From assembly GCF_001411495.1 (NCBI RefSeq), contig NZ_CP012981.1, positions 2,108,001-2,172,000 on the forward strand: a stretch of DNA of 64,000 nt, read 5' to 3'. The DNA comes from Burkholderia cepacia ATCC 25416. Its GTDB lineage: Bacteria > Pseudomonadota > Gammaproteobacteria > Burkholderiales > Burkholderiaceae. The notes under the pieces were generated by a model that ran no database searches, was not told where the DNA came from, and worked only from the letters and a program-made list of their open reading frames with translations. Position numbers and translations under genes: made by a program. Of this stretch, positions 47,654 to 55,904 are shown in pieces. How positions within the stretch are numbered: position 1 is the first letter of the stretch; each line of letters begins with the position of its first letter.

Positions 47654-48003
47654 CGTTTCCTCTCCATCATCAGCGCGCAATAGCGCCGGGCGGCCAGTTC
47701 GATATCGGCCCTGGTCGTACGCGCCGATTGCTTCCGGAAGCAGTGAAGCACGTAGACGGCGTCGGCGAAGGTCGCGACGTAAATGATCCGGAATGCACCG
47801 CTCGCATCGCGCAGGCGAATTTCCCGCACGCCGACGCCGACGGTGCGCATCGGCTTCCAGTCGTCCGGCGCCAGGCCGCGTTGCACCTGGTCGATCTGGT
47901 GGCCGGCTTCGCGTCGCGCGGGCAGCGGAAAGCCGCGAAGATCGGCGAGGGCGCTGCCGACGAAAACAACCGGCTTCGGCGGAAGAATGGTCGAATTATA
48001 CAA
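47650..48003 (-). CDS. higB: RelE/HigB-type toxin (Gp49-like, DUF891), start codon uncertain
   Basis: About 112-117 residues: KPVVFVGSALADLRGFPLPA, then REAGHQIDQVQRG, DDWKPMRTVGVGVREIRL, FRIIYVATFADAVYVLHCFRKQ and a basic Lys/Arg C-terminus. This is the phage-derived Gp49-like/HigB mRNA-interferase family. No ATG or GTG lies near the expected N-terminus. The only candidates are TTG at 48003, inside the predicted promoter, or ATT at 47988, which coincides with the predicted transcription start. The end coordinate given is the TTG. It overlaps higA by four bases at its stop. Confidence 0.8.
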   Translation of the reverse strand: MYNSTILPPKPVVFVGSALADLRGFPLPARREAGHQIDQVQRGLAPDDWKPMRTVGVGVREIRLRDASGAFRIIYVATFADAVYVLHCFRKQSARTTRADIELAARRYCALMMERKR

Positions 48004-48013
48004 AATTTTGTAT
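47995..48013 (-). promoter_or_regulatory. higBA promoter and operator
   Basis: A perfect -10 hexamer TATAAT (minus strand, 48000-47995) overlaps a 16-bp perfect palindrome, ATACAAAATTTTGTAT, at 47998-48013. This is the expected position for HigA/HigBA autorepression. Confidence 0.6.
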
Positions 48014-48243
48014 GGGTGGTGCGGGTTTTGAAGGAAGGTCGCGCAGGGCGCGCGGCGCGTGAGTCGACCGTCACGATAAGGGGGAAGCAGTGGCTGGCGT
48101 GCAGGACTGGCCGTTCGGCCGATGTCTGGTTCGGGCGCGCTGGATCGCCGTTGGCGGTGGAGGCGAGCCGGCACCGGCAGCGCAAGCGCGCGGTGTATCC
48201 GGCCCCCGATTTCGCCCGTCCGCCGGCCGTAAAATGTCGCGCG

Positions 48244-48348
48244 GAAACATCATTCGCGATCCTTTCAGACAGGTCCGATGATGCTTTCGAATCCTTGATG
48301 CCATAATGCCGAGCGTGCGCAGCCGAAACGGTTGCGCGCATTTTTTTT
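48244..48348 (+). ncRNA. Candidate small RNA or transcription leader
   Basis: GAAACATCAT (48244-48253) pairs with ATGATGCTTTC (48278-48288; one bulge), followed by a rho-independent terminator. A -10-like TAAAAT lies at about 48231. No plus-strand gene lies upstream, so a short RNA of roughly 105-110 nt, or an attenuated leader of the EamA gene 160 bases downstream, would explain it. Confidence 0.4.
48315..48348 (+). terminator. Rho-independent terminator
   Basis: GCGCAGCCG (48317-48325, pairing through G-U) and CGGTTGCGC (48329-48337) form a stem with a small AAA-containing loop. Eight T residues follow at 48341-48348. Confidence 0.75.
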
Positions 48349-48508
48349 GTCCCTCTGCCGCCGCCTGCCGGTTCTCTTTCGTCGCCGTTCGCACTGCCAT
48401 GTCGTTCCGCACGTTCGCTCTGCCTTCCCGGTCCCGCCAGGGCCGTTTGCCGGCATCGCCGGCGTCTTTCAGCGGAGCACGCGGCGCGACGTGCGGGCAG
48501 GCTGCGCG

Positions 48509-49681
48509 ATGACGCCGCTCGACCGTCTCCTCGATTTCCTCGCCCGCTTCTCGTTCCGGATCCGCCTGCCGCAAAGCCGCGGCGGCCGCGTCGCGCTGGC
48601 GCTCGTGTTCATCTATTTCGTCTGGGGTTCGACCTACAGCGGCCTGCATTTCGCGCTGCAGTCGTTCCCGCCGTTGCTGCTGTCGGGGCTGCGCAACCTG
48701 CTCGGCGGGATCGGCCTGTTCATCTTCGCGCTGCGGCGCAAGCCCGAATGGCCGACGCCGCTCGAAATCCGCAATGCGGGGATCGTCGGCACGATGCTCG
48801 TCGCGCTGTCGTCCGGCACGATCGCGCTCGGGATCAGTTCGGTCAGCAGCGGCTCGGCCGCGGTGATGGTGGCCACGGTGCCGCTGTTCGCGACCGTGAT
48901 CGCGGCGGTCGCCGGGCGGCCGGTCACCAAAGGCGAGTGGGCGGCCGTCGCGCTCGGGATGGTCGGCATCGTCGTGCTGAATTCTGGCGGCGCGGCCGCG
49001 CAGAATTCGGCGCTCGGCACGATCTGCGTGCTGGCCGGCGCACTGTTCTGGGCCGGCGGCGCGCATCTCGCGACGCGGCTCAAGCTTCCGTCCGACCTGT
49101 TCCTGTCCACGTCGTTGCAGATCGGCCTGGGCGGCATGATCTCGACGCTCGTTGCCTGGCTGATCGGCGAGCGCATCGAGCACGTGATGGTGGGGCCGGT
49201 GTTCGCGTTCCTGTACCTGATGGTGTTCTGCACGATGGCCGCGTACGTTGCGTACGGCTACCTGATCCGCCACACGAGCCCGATCATCGCGAGCAGCTGC
49301 ATGTACGTGAACCCGATCGTCGCGGTCGCGCTCGGTGCGCTGCTGCTGGGCGAGCCGGTGACGATGGCGACCGTGGTCGCGACCGTCGCGATCCTCGGCA
49401 GCGTCGGGTTGTCGTTCGTGTTCGATCCGGCGCGCCGGCCCGCGGCGCGCGCGGCAGCCGCCGGTTCGGCGGCCGCGGCGGCCACGCCGGTGGCGGAGGC
49501 TGCGTCCGCACCCGAGCAGATCGCGGTGCCGGATGCGGCGCCGATCCTGGCGCCTTCCGCCGTTCCGCTGGCCGTGCCGACCCCGGCTGCCGTGATGGAC
49601 CCCGCCGGGGTCGTGGATCCGGCGCCGGCGTTCGCGCCGCCACCCGCCGCCGAACCGGCAGCGCCCCGCACCGACGCGTGA
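48509..49681 (+). CDS. EamA-family transporter (YedA-like) with Ala/Pro-rich tail
   Basis: 390 residues. Ten TM helices in two EamA repeats, the first beginning LALVFIYFVWGSTYSGLHFA and the second LGTICVLAGALFWAGGAHLATRL. Repeat-end motifs VNPIVAVALGALLLGEPVT and FVFDPARRP are typical of YedA-type metabolite exporters. The final 85 residues or so are low complexity (Ala/Pro/Val) and probably disordered in the cytoplasm, longer than usual. The ATG at 48509 is weakly supported by an upstream ribosome-binding site. The substrate is unknown. Confidence 0.83.
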   Translation: MTPLDRLLDFLARFSFRIRLPQSRGGRVALALVFIYFVWGSTYSGLHFALQSFPPLLLSGLRNLLGGIGLFIFALRRKPEWPTPLEIRNAGIVGTMLVALSSGTIALGISSVSSGSAAVMVATVPLFATVIAAVAGRPVTKGEWAAVALGMVGIVVLNSGGAAAQNSALGTICVLAGALFWAGGAHLATRLKLPSDLFLSTSLQIGLGGMISTLVAWLIGERIEHVMVGPVFAFLYLMVFCTMAAYVAYGYLIRHTSPIIASSCMYVNPIVAVALGALLLGEPVTMATVVATVAILGSVGLSFVFDPARRPAARAAAAGSAAAAATPVAEAASAPEQIAVPDAAPILAPSAVPLAVPTPAAVMDPAGVVDPAPAFAPPPAAEPAAPRTDA

Positions 49682-49702
49682 CGCTGCCGTGGCCGGTCGC
49701 GT

Positions 49703-50902
49703 TCAGCCGCGCCGGCCGCCGCGATGGTGGAACCAGCCCGCCAGCGCGGTGAACGCCAGCCCGGTCGCGCACAAGCCGATCCAGCCGAACGCGTGCCATG
49801 CGGCCACACCGGCCGACGAGCCGAGCGCGCCGCCGATGAAATAGCACACCATGTACACCGTGTTCACGCGGCTGCGCGCCTCGGGCTTCAGCGCATAGAT
49901 GCGCGACTGGTTCGAGATCTGCGCGGCCTGTACGCCGACGTCCAGCACGATCACGCCGATCACGAGCCCGACGAGGCTCGAGCCCGACAGCGCGAAGATC
50001 ACGAACGACAGCGCGAGCAGCGCGATCGCGAGCGAGATGATCGCGCGCGGGCCGCGCTTGTCCGCGAAGCGGCCCGCGTAGGGCGCCGCGAGGGCGCCGG
50101 CCGCCCCGACGATCCCGAACAGGCCGGCTGCCTGCGGGCCGAGATGGAACGGCGCGCCGGCGAGCAGCAGCGTGAGCACGGGCCAGAACGCGCTGAATGC
50201 CGCGAACAGCGCGGCGCCCGTCAAAGACGCCTCGCGCAGCCCGCGCAGTTCGACCGCCAGATGCCACATCGAGCCGAGCAGCTTGCCGTACGACAGCGTC
50301 GACGTCGGCGAGCTGCGCGGCAGCCGCAGCACGATCACGGCGGCGAGCGCGACGAGCGCCGCGACCGACGCGGCGAACACCGCGCGCCAGCCGAAATATT
50401 CGGCGACGAAGCCGGCGGCGGTGCGCGCGAGCAGGATGCCGAGCAGCAGGCCGCTCATCACGGTGCCGACCGCGTGCCCGCGTTCGGCCGGCGGCGCGAT
50501 CTCGGCGGCGAACGGCACGGCCTGCTGCGCGATCGTCGCGAGTACGCCGATCGCGAGGCTCGCGACGGCGAGCACGGCCAGCGACGGCGCGGCGGCCGCG
50601 ACGATCAGCGCGACCGACAGGCCGGCGATCTGCATCAGGATCAGCCGGCGGCGGTCGAAGCGGTCGCCGAGCGGCGCGAGCAGGAACATGCCGGCCGCAT
50701 AGCCGAGCTGCGTCGCGGTCGGCACCGCGCCGATCCACGAAGCGCCGTCGGGAAACGCGGAGCGGAAGCTGTCGAGCAGCGGCTGGTTGTAGTAGATGTT
50801 CGCGACGGATACGCCCGCGATCGTCGCGAGCAGCAACAGCAGGCTGCGCGAATAGTGGGGCGAGGCGGCGTCGGTCGGATGGTCGGTGGGGGCGGTGGAC
50901 AT
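49703..50902 (-). CDS. MFS transporter (YgaY-like drug/metabolite exporter)
   Basis: 399 residues with 12 TM helices. The N-terminal repeat contains VSVANIYYNQPLLDSF and the MFS loop 2-3 signature LAPLGDRFDRRRLILM; later blocks AERGHAVGTVMSGLLLGILLARTAAGF and GPRAIISLAIALLALSF are typical of the NIYYNQP subgroup. These proteins export arabinose-like sugars or drugs in some bacteria, so no substrate is given. ATG at 50902 chosen over 50947 because the family begins near the first TM. Convergent with the EamA gene. Confidence 0.86.
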   Translation of the reverse strand: MSTAPTDHPTDAASPHYSRSLLLLLATIAGVSVANIYYNQPLLDSFRSAFPDGASWIGAVPTATQLGYAAGMFLLAPLGDRFDRRRLILMQIAGLSVALIVAAAAPSLAVLAVASLAIGVLATIAQQAVPFAAEIAPPAERGHAVGTVMSGLLLGILLARTAAGFVAEYFGWRAVFAASVAALVALAAVIVLRLPRSSPTSTLSYGKLLGSMWHLAVELRGLREASLTGAALFAAFSAFWPVLTLLLAGAPFHLGPQAAGLFGIVGAAGALAAPYAGRFADKRGPRAIISLAIALLALSFVIFALSGSSLVGLVIGVIVLDVGVQAAQISNQSRIYALKPEARSRVNTVYMVCYFIGGALGSSAGVAAWHAFGWIGLCATGLAFTALAGWFHHRGGRRG

Positions 50903-51039
50903 GGCTGCGCGGACGGAGTGGGGCGGCGCGGCGCGCGGCGCACGCATCGGGTGCGCAGGCGCGCGGGGCGCCGGTCAAGGCTGCCGATCATACCGGAGCG
51001 GCGTGAATCCTGCCGGGCGCGCGGCGGACCGGTAAAGCC

Positions 51040-51063
51040 GGCAAACCGGCAAACCGGCAAACC
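51040..51063. repeat. 8-bp tandem repeat
   Basis: Three perfect copies of GGCAAACC between the MFS gene and the phosphodiesterase gene. It may vary between strains. No regulatory role is suggested. Confidence 0.8.
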
Positions 51064-51090
51064 GCCCGTCATCGCGCGCGCTTCACCCCG

Positions 51091-51915
51091 TCAATCGACC
51101 AGCTCGCCCGTCGGCTCGTAGAACGGATAAGGCCCGGCGCCTTCATCGACATACACGTGATGCGACGTCATCCCCGTATCGGGCGCATGGCGGTGGACCG
51201 CGAACGCCGGCGGCTCGAGCCGGAATGCGGACGGCGCGTCGGTTCGCAGGTCGAAGGCGACCTGATGCGCGGGCGACGGCACCGCGGACGCGAGCGTGCC
51301 GCCGAAGCGCGTGAACATCGTGCGATGCACGTGGCCGCACAGCACGCGCTCGACGTTCGGATGAGCGCGCAGCAACGCGTCGAGTTTCGCGGCGGCGGCG
51401 GGCGCGAGGCGCAGCTTGTCCATGTGGCCGATTCCCGCCGCGAACGGCGGGTGATGCAGCGCGACAATCACGGGCCGGTCGCGCGCGGCGTCGAGCTGCG
51501 CGGCGAGCCACGCGAGCCGTGCGTCGCACAGGTCGCCGTGGCTTGCGCCTGGCACCTGCGAATCGAGCGCGAGCACGCGCACCGCGCCGACGTCGAGCGC
51601 GTACTGCACGAATTCGCCATCCTGCAGCTCGGCGCGATCGGCAAACGCGCGGCGCAGCCCGGCGCGGTCGTCGTGATTGCCGATCATCAGGTAGTACGGA
51701 ATCTCGAGCGCCGCGAGCAGCCCGCGCAGGTTGCCGTACTCTTCATCGTGGCCGAAGTCGGTGAGGTCGCCGGTGACGAGCACGGCGTCGGGGCGCGGCA
51801 CGAGCGCGTTCAGTCTGTCGATGCAGCGCGCGAGCGCGGCCGCCGTGTCGACGCGCCGGTACGCGAGCTGGCCCGGACGCTTGATGTGGAGATCGCTGAT
51901 TTGAGCAAGCAGCAT
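51091..51915 (-). CDS. Metallophosphoesterase, GpdQ/CpdA-like phosphodiesterase
   Basis: 274 residues. A binuclear calcineurin-like phosphodiesterase. From the ATG at 51915 the ligands fall at Asp8 and His10 (ISDLHIK), Asp50 (TGDLTDFG), Asn80-His81 (GNHDD), His154-155 (HHPP) and His195/His197 (CGHVHR), nearly the positions known for the glycerophosphodiesterase GpdQ. It hydrolyses phosphodiesters such as glycerophosphodiesters or cAMP. It is the last gene of the ABC-importer cluster, so intracellular cleavage of an imported organophosphate is the likely role. GAGGAA precedes the ATG. Confidence 0.87.
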   Translation of the reverse strand: MLLAQISDLHIKRPGQLAYRRVDTAAALARCIDRLNALVPRPDAVLVTGDLTDFGHDEEYGNLRGLLAALEIPYYLMIGNHDDRAGLRRAFADRAELQDGEFVQYALDVGAVRVLALDSQVPGASHGDLCDARLAWLAAQLDAARDRPVIVALHHPPFAAGIGHMDKLRLAPAAAAKLDALLRAHPNVERVLCGHVHRTMFTRFGGTLASAVPSPAHQVAFDLRTDAPSAFRLEPPAFAVHRHAPDTGMTSHHVYVDEGAGPYPFYEPTGELVD

Positions 51916-52002
51916 CGTCGTTCCTCGGAATCGTCTGGTTGTTGTCGCGGCGGCGTCGCGCGTCGCGGTGGGGGGCTGCATGAATGATGCCCGAACGATG
52001 GA

Positions 52003-53034
52003 TTACGCACCGAGCGCGATCAGGCCTTCCGGTGCGATCGCGAGGCCGACCGCCGTACCGCGTGCGAGCGCGATGCGGCCCGGCACGTCGATCACGAGCG
52101 CATCGGGGGCCGCGTGCTCGATCGTGAGCCGCGTGCGTTCGCCGAGGAACGCGCACGCGCCGACCGCGCCGCGCAGCGGCGCATGCGCGGGATCGGCGAG
52201 TTGCGCATCCTCGGGGCGGAAGAACCATTCGTCGGCCGCGTGCGGCGTGGCGACCGCGCCGCCCGTGGTCACCAGCGTGCCGTCGCGCCACTGCCCGGCG
52301 AGCCGGTTCAGCGTGCCGATGAACTGCGCGACCGTGCGGTTCGCCGGGTGGTAGTAGATGTCGCGCGGCGTGCCGATCTGCTCGATGCGGCCCGCGCCCA
52401 TCACGACGATCCGGTCGCCGAGCTCCATCGCTTCGGCCTGGTCGTGCGTCACGTAGACCGTCGTCACGCCGAGCTCGCGCAGCAGCGCATTCATCTCGCG
52501 ACGCAGCACGTCGCGCAGCTTCGCGTCGAGCGCGGTCAGCGGCTCGTCGAGCAGCAGCACGCGCGGCCGCACCGCCAGCGCGCGGGCCAGCGCGACGCGC
52601 TGGCGCTGGCCGCCCGACAGCTGGTCGACCGGCTTGTCCGCATGCGCGTCGAGCCGCATCATCGCGAGCAGCTCGTCGACGCGCGCGCGCAGCGCGCGCG
52701 GCTCGGTCTTGCGGATCTTCAGCCCGTAGCCGACGTTGCCGCGCACCGTCAGGTTCGGAAACAGCGCGTAGTTCTGGAACACCATGCCGACCTGCCGGCG
52801 CTCGATCGGCAACGCGGTGACGTCGTCATGGCCGAAGGCGATCGTGCCGCCGGCATCCGGCGTGTCGAGGCCCGCGATCAGGCGCAGCGTCGTCGTCTTG
52901 CCGCAGCCCGACGGCCCGAGCAGCACGAGCGTTTCGCCCGCGCCGATCGACAGGTCGAGCGGTTCGAGCACGCGCGTGCCGCGGAAGGTCTTCGCGCAGC
53001 GGGTCAGGGTGATGGGAGTGGAATCGAGTTTCAT
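52003..53034 (-). CDS. ABC importer ATP-binding protein (PotA/UgpC-like)
   Basis: 343 residues. Walker A GPSGCGKTT at 40-48, Q-loop MVFQNYALFP, signature LSGGQRQR at 139-146, Walker B LLLDEPLTALD near 160-170, and a C-terminal TOBE-type domain (residues about 250-343) with FFRPEDAQLA. It powers the importer whose two permeases and binding protein lie upstream. The ATG at 53034 precedes MKLDSTPITL; the frame continues upstream without similarity. Probably co-transcribed with the permeases, 13 bases away. Confidence 0.87.
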   Translation of the reverse strand: MKLDSTPITLTRCAKTFRGTRVLEPLDLSIGAGETLVLLGPSGCGKTTTLRLIAGLDTPDAGGTIAFGHDDVTALPIERRQVGMVFQNYALFPNLTVRGNVGYGLKIRKTEPRALRARVDELLAMMRLDAHADKPVDQLSGGQRQRVALARALAVRPRVLLLDEPLTALDAKLRDVLRREMNALLRELGVTTVYVTHDQAEAMELGDRIVVMGAGRIEQIGTPRDIYYHPANRTVAQFIGTLNRLAGQWRDGTLVTTGGAVATPHAADEWFFRPEDAQLADPAHAPLRGAVGACAFLGERTRLTIEHAAPDALVIDVPGRIALARGTAVGLAIAPEGLIALGA

Positions 53035-53047
53035 GTCTGCGAGAAAT

Positions 53048-53950
53048 TCAGCGCGGGCGCTTCTTGAGCGCACGCGTGCCGGATGGATCGACGCCGAGCC
53101 ACTGCATCGCGACGAGCAGCGGCAGCGTCATCAGCAGGAACAGGATCGTGTACGCGCTGCCGACTTCGAGGCGCAGCGACGCATAGGTATCGGCGAGGCC
53201 GACCGGCAGCGTCTTGGTGTCGGGCGTGTGCAGCATCCACGTGAGGTTGAATTCGCCGATCGACAGCGTGAGCACCGCGAGCGCGCCCGCGACGATGCCG
53301 GGGCGCAGGTTCGGCAGCACGATCGTGACGAAGCGCGTGACGAACGATGCGCCGAGGCTGGCCGCACCTTCCTCGAGTGTGCGCAGGTCGGCACCGGCCG
53401 CGACGGCTGCCACCGCTCGCACCATGAACGGCAGCGTGAACACGACGTGGCCGGCGACGATGAACCACAGGCTCATCCGGAACGCGGTGAAGCCGCCGTA
53501 GACGACCAGCAGCGCGAGCGCCGACGCGAGGCCGGGCAGCGCGACGGGCAGCACCAGCGCCTCCTCGATCGCGCGTGCGACGCGGTGCTTGCTGCGCGCG
53601 AGCGCATAGCCGGCCGGCACGCCGACGACGAGCACGATCGCGAGCGTCGCGAACGCGACGTAGAGCGACAGCGCGACCGAGCCGTGATACTGCTGCCACA
53701 CTTGTTCCAGCCAGCGCAGCGTGAGGCCGCTCGACAGGCCGCGAAAGTAGTTGACGGTGAGGCCCGCGAGCACCGACATCACGACGGGCACGATCAGGAA
53801 CGCGCACAGCAGCAGCGTGACGCCCCATTGCAGCGCGGCGATCATGCGCGCGCCGGTGACGCGCGGTGCGCGGCGGGCGATGCCGTTCGCCTGCGCGGGA
53901 GCCGGTGCCGGTGAAGGCGACGGTGCGGAAGAGCCGGAAAGCGATTGCAT
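53048..53950 (-). CDS. ABC importer permease, second subunit
   Basis: 300 residues with about six TM helices and the EAA loop EEGAASLGASFVTRFVTIVLP near residue 190. Binding-protein-dependent permease of the phosphonate/thiamine/iron superfamily. The first 30 residues are Pro/Ala-rich and cytoplasmic. The start is ten bases from the preceding permease stop. Works with the first permease as a heterodimer. Confidence 0.85.
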   Translation of the reverse strand: MQSLSGSSAPSPSPAPAPAQANGIARRAPRVTGARMIAALQWGVTLLLCAFLIVPVVMSVLAGLTVNYFRGLSSGLTLRWLEQVWQQYHGSVALSLYVAFATLAIVLVVGVPAGYALARSKHRVARAIEEALVLPVALPGLASALALLVVYGGFTAFRMSLWFIVAGHVVFTLPFMVRAVAAVAAGADLRTLEEGAASLGASFVTRFVTIVLPNLRPGIVAGALAVLTLSIGEFNLTWMLHTPDTKTLPVGLADTYASLRLEVGSAYTILFLLMTLPLLVAMQWLGVDPSGTRALKKRPR

Positions 53951-53960
53951 GCGGGAATCC

Positions 53961-54785
53961 TCAGGCCGCGGCGGCGGCGGTGTGGCCGGTGAAGCGGCGC
54001 GCGAGCGCGAGCACGGCCCAGGTGACGATGCCGAGCACGATCGACAGGCCGGCCGCCGTCGCGATGTTCGCGTTCAGCGTGAACTCGGTGTAGATCGTCA
54101 TCGGCAGCACGTTCAGGTCGGTGGCGAGCGTGAATGCGGTACCGAACGCGCCCATCGCGGTCGCGAAGCAGATCGCGCCCGCGGCGATCAGCCCCGGCGC
54201 GAGCGCCGGCAGCACGATGTCGACGAAGATGCGCCACGGCGACGCGCCGAGCGAACGCGCGGCTTCCTCGAGCGACGCGTCGAGCTTCGACGCGGCCGCG
54301 ATCACGGTGACGATCACGCGTGGAATCGAGAAATACAGGTAGCCGACGAACAGGCCCGCGACCGAGTACGCGAACACCCACTTGTCGCCCGTGAGCTTCG
54401 CGGACAGCATGCCGATCAGCCCCTGCCTGCCGGCGAGCATGATCACCATGAAGCCGACCACGACGCCCGGGAACGCGAGCGGGAACGTGAGCAGCGCGAG
54501 CAGCACGCGCTTGCCCGCGAATTCGCGGCGCGCGAGCAGGAGGCCCGAGACGGTCGACAGCGCGAGCGTCGCGAGCGTGACACCCGCGGAGAGCGCGACG
54601 GTCTCGCCGAGGCTTTTCATGTAGCGTGCATTGCCGAGCAGGGCCGCGTAGTGCGGGAAGAATGCGCCGTCGGCGGACACCCGGACGAGCGCCGCCATCG
54701 GCAGCAGCCAGAACGCGGTGAACACCGCGAGCGCCGGCGCGACGAGCGCGACGCGCCAGCGCAGCGGGAAAGTCAGGTCGAGCAT
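53961..54785 (-). CDS. ABC importer permease, first subunit
   Basis: 274 residues with six TM helices; the EAA loop EEAARSLGASPWRIFVDIVLP lies near residue 165. The start at 54785 (MLDLTFPLRW) follows the binding-protein gene by 17 bases. A much longer frame upstream overlaps the binding-protein gene in another frame and is rejected. Together with the other permease it forms the membrane channel. Confidence 0.86.
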   Translation of the reverse strand: MLDLTFPLRWRVALVAPALAVFTAFWLLPMAALVRVSADGAFFPHYAALLGNARYMKSLGETVALSAGVTLATLALSTVSGLLLARREFAGKRVLLALLTFPLAFPGVVVGFMVIMLAGRQGLIGMLSAKLTGDKWVFAYSVAGLFVGYLYFSIPRVIVTVIAAASKLDASLEEAARSLGASPWRIFVDIVLPALAPGLIAAGAICFATAMGAFGTAFTLATDLNVLPMTIYTEFTLNANIATAAGLSIVLGIVTWAVLALARRFTGHTAAAAA

Positions 54786-54802
54786 CGGTTGCGTCCTGGC
54801 GC

Positions 54803-55831
54803 TTACTGCATCACTTGCAGGTACTGCTGGCCGAATGCCTGCTGGCCGGCCGCCATCTTGCCGAAGTCGACCGATTTCGCGCGGGCGTATTCGCTCGCCG
54901 GCAGGAACTTCGACGCGACGTCGGCGCCGAGCGCCTGTGCGCGCACCGGGCGCAGGTACGCGTTGGCCCACAGCTTCTGGCCTTCGTCGGACAGCACGAA
55001 GTCGAGCACCTTCCTGCCGTTCGCGTCGTGCGGTGCGCCCTTCACGAGACTCATCACGTACGGCACCGCGATCGTGCCTTCCTTCGGAATCACGAACTCG
55101 ACGTTCGCGCTGTCCTTGTACTTCGCGCGATACGCATCGAAGTCGTAGTCGAGCAGGATCGGGATCTCGCCCGACAGCACGCGCGCATACGCGGTCTGCT
55201 TCGGCACGATCGGCGCGTTCGCCTTCAGCTTGCGGAACCAGTCGAGCGCCGGCTTGAAGTTGTCGAGGCTGCCGCCGAGCGCCTGGTTCACGGCGACCGC
55301 GCCCGCATAACCGACGAACGCGCTCGACGGGTCGAGGTAGCCGACCATGCCCTTGTATTCCGGCTTCAGCAGGTCGGCCCACGAGCGCGGCACCGGCTTG
55401 CCGTCGAGCGCGTCCTTGTTCACGAAGAAGCCGAGCGTGCCCGAGTGGATCGCGAACCAGTAGCCTTGCGGGTCCTTCAGGTTCGCGGGGATGTCGTTCC
55501 AGTGCGCGGGCTTGTACGGCGCGATCACGCCCTTGTCCTTCGCCTGGAACGCCGACGACACGCCGAGGTAGACGACGTCGGCCACCGGGCTCTTCTGCTC
55601 GGCGATCAGCTGCGCGATCGACTGGCCCGAGTTCTTGTTGTCGAACGGCACGCGGATGCCGGTCTTCTGCTTGATCGCGGCGATCTGTGCAGCCCAGTCG
55701 GCCCATTCGGGCGGGCAGTTGTAGCAGATCGCCGTTTCGTCGGCGTGGGCGGCGGGCGCGCCGGCGATGAGCGCGGCGCAGGCGACGGGAGCTGCGAGCG
55801 CGCGCAGCAGCGAGGTCAGGCGAAAGGACAC
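54803..55831 (-). CDS. ABC importer periplasmic binding protein
   Basis: 342 residues with a Sec signal peptide (cleavage after AHA near residue 30) and a solute-binding fold: ETAICYNCPPEWADWAAQI, VADVVYLGVSSAFQAKD and GTLGFFVNKDALDGKPVPRSW are recognisable. It is a family-1-type extracellular solute-binding protein, similar to those for iron, thiamine, 2-aminoethylphosphonate or polyamines. Two cysteines (CYNC) near the mature N-terminus may form a disulfide. The adjacent phosphodiesterase points to a phosphorylated ligand. First structural gene downstream of the LacI regulator, on the same strand. Confidence 0.83.
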   Translation of the reverse strand: MSFRLTSLLRALAAPVACAALIAGAPAAHADETAICYNCPPEWADWAAQIAAIKQKTGIRVPFDNKNSGQSIAQLIAEQKSPVADVVYLGVSSAFQAKDKGVIAPYKPAHWNDIPANLKDPQGYWFAIHSGTLGFFVNKDALDGKPVPRSWADLLKPEYKGMVGYLDPSSAFVGYAGAVAVNQALGGSLDNFKPALDWFRKLKANAPIVPKQTAYARVLSGEIPILLDYDFDAYRAKYKDSANVEFVIPKEGTIAVPYVMSLVKGAPHDANGRKVLDFVLSDEGQKLWANAYLRPVRAQALGADVASKFLPASEYARAKSVDFGKMAAGQQAFGQQYLQVMQ

Positions 55832-55904
55832 GGTAGGTCTCCGGGCGAATGTGAGGCGCTGGGGTGAGGCGCTGGGGTGAGGCGGTCAGGGGCGGTGCGC
55901 GCGT

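Larger units (their letters stand above)
48014..48508. other. Intergenic region upstream of the EamA gene
   Basis: About 495 bp with no convincing protein-coding gene; short frames here lack family similarity and normal codon use. Its main content is the structured plus-strand segment 48244-48348, described separately. Confidence 0.5.

Noticed and set aside
48090..48512. Short plus-strand reading frames upstream of the EamA gene
   Set aside because: No ribosome-binding sites or family similarity; they overlap the candidate RNA and its terminator.
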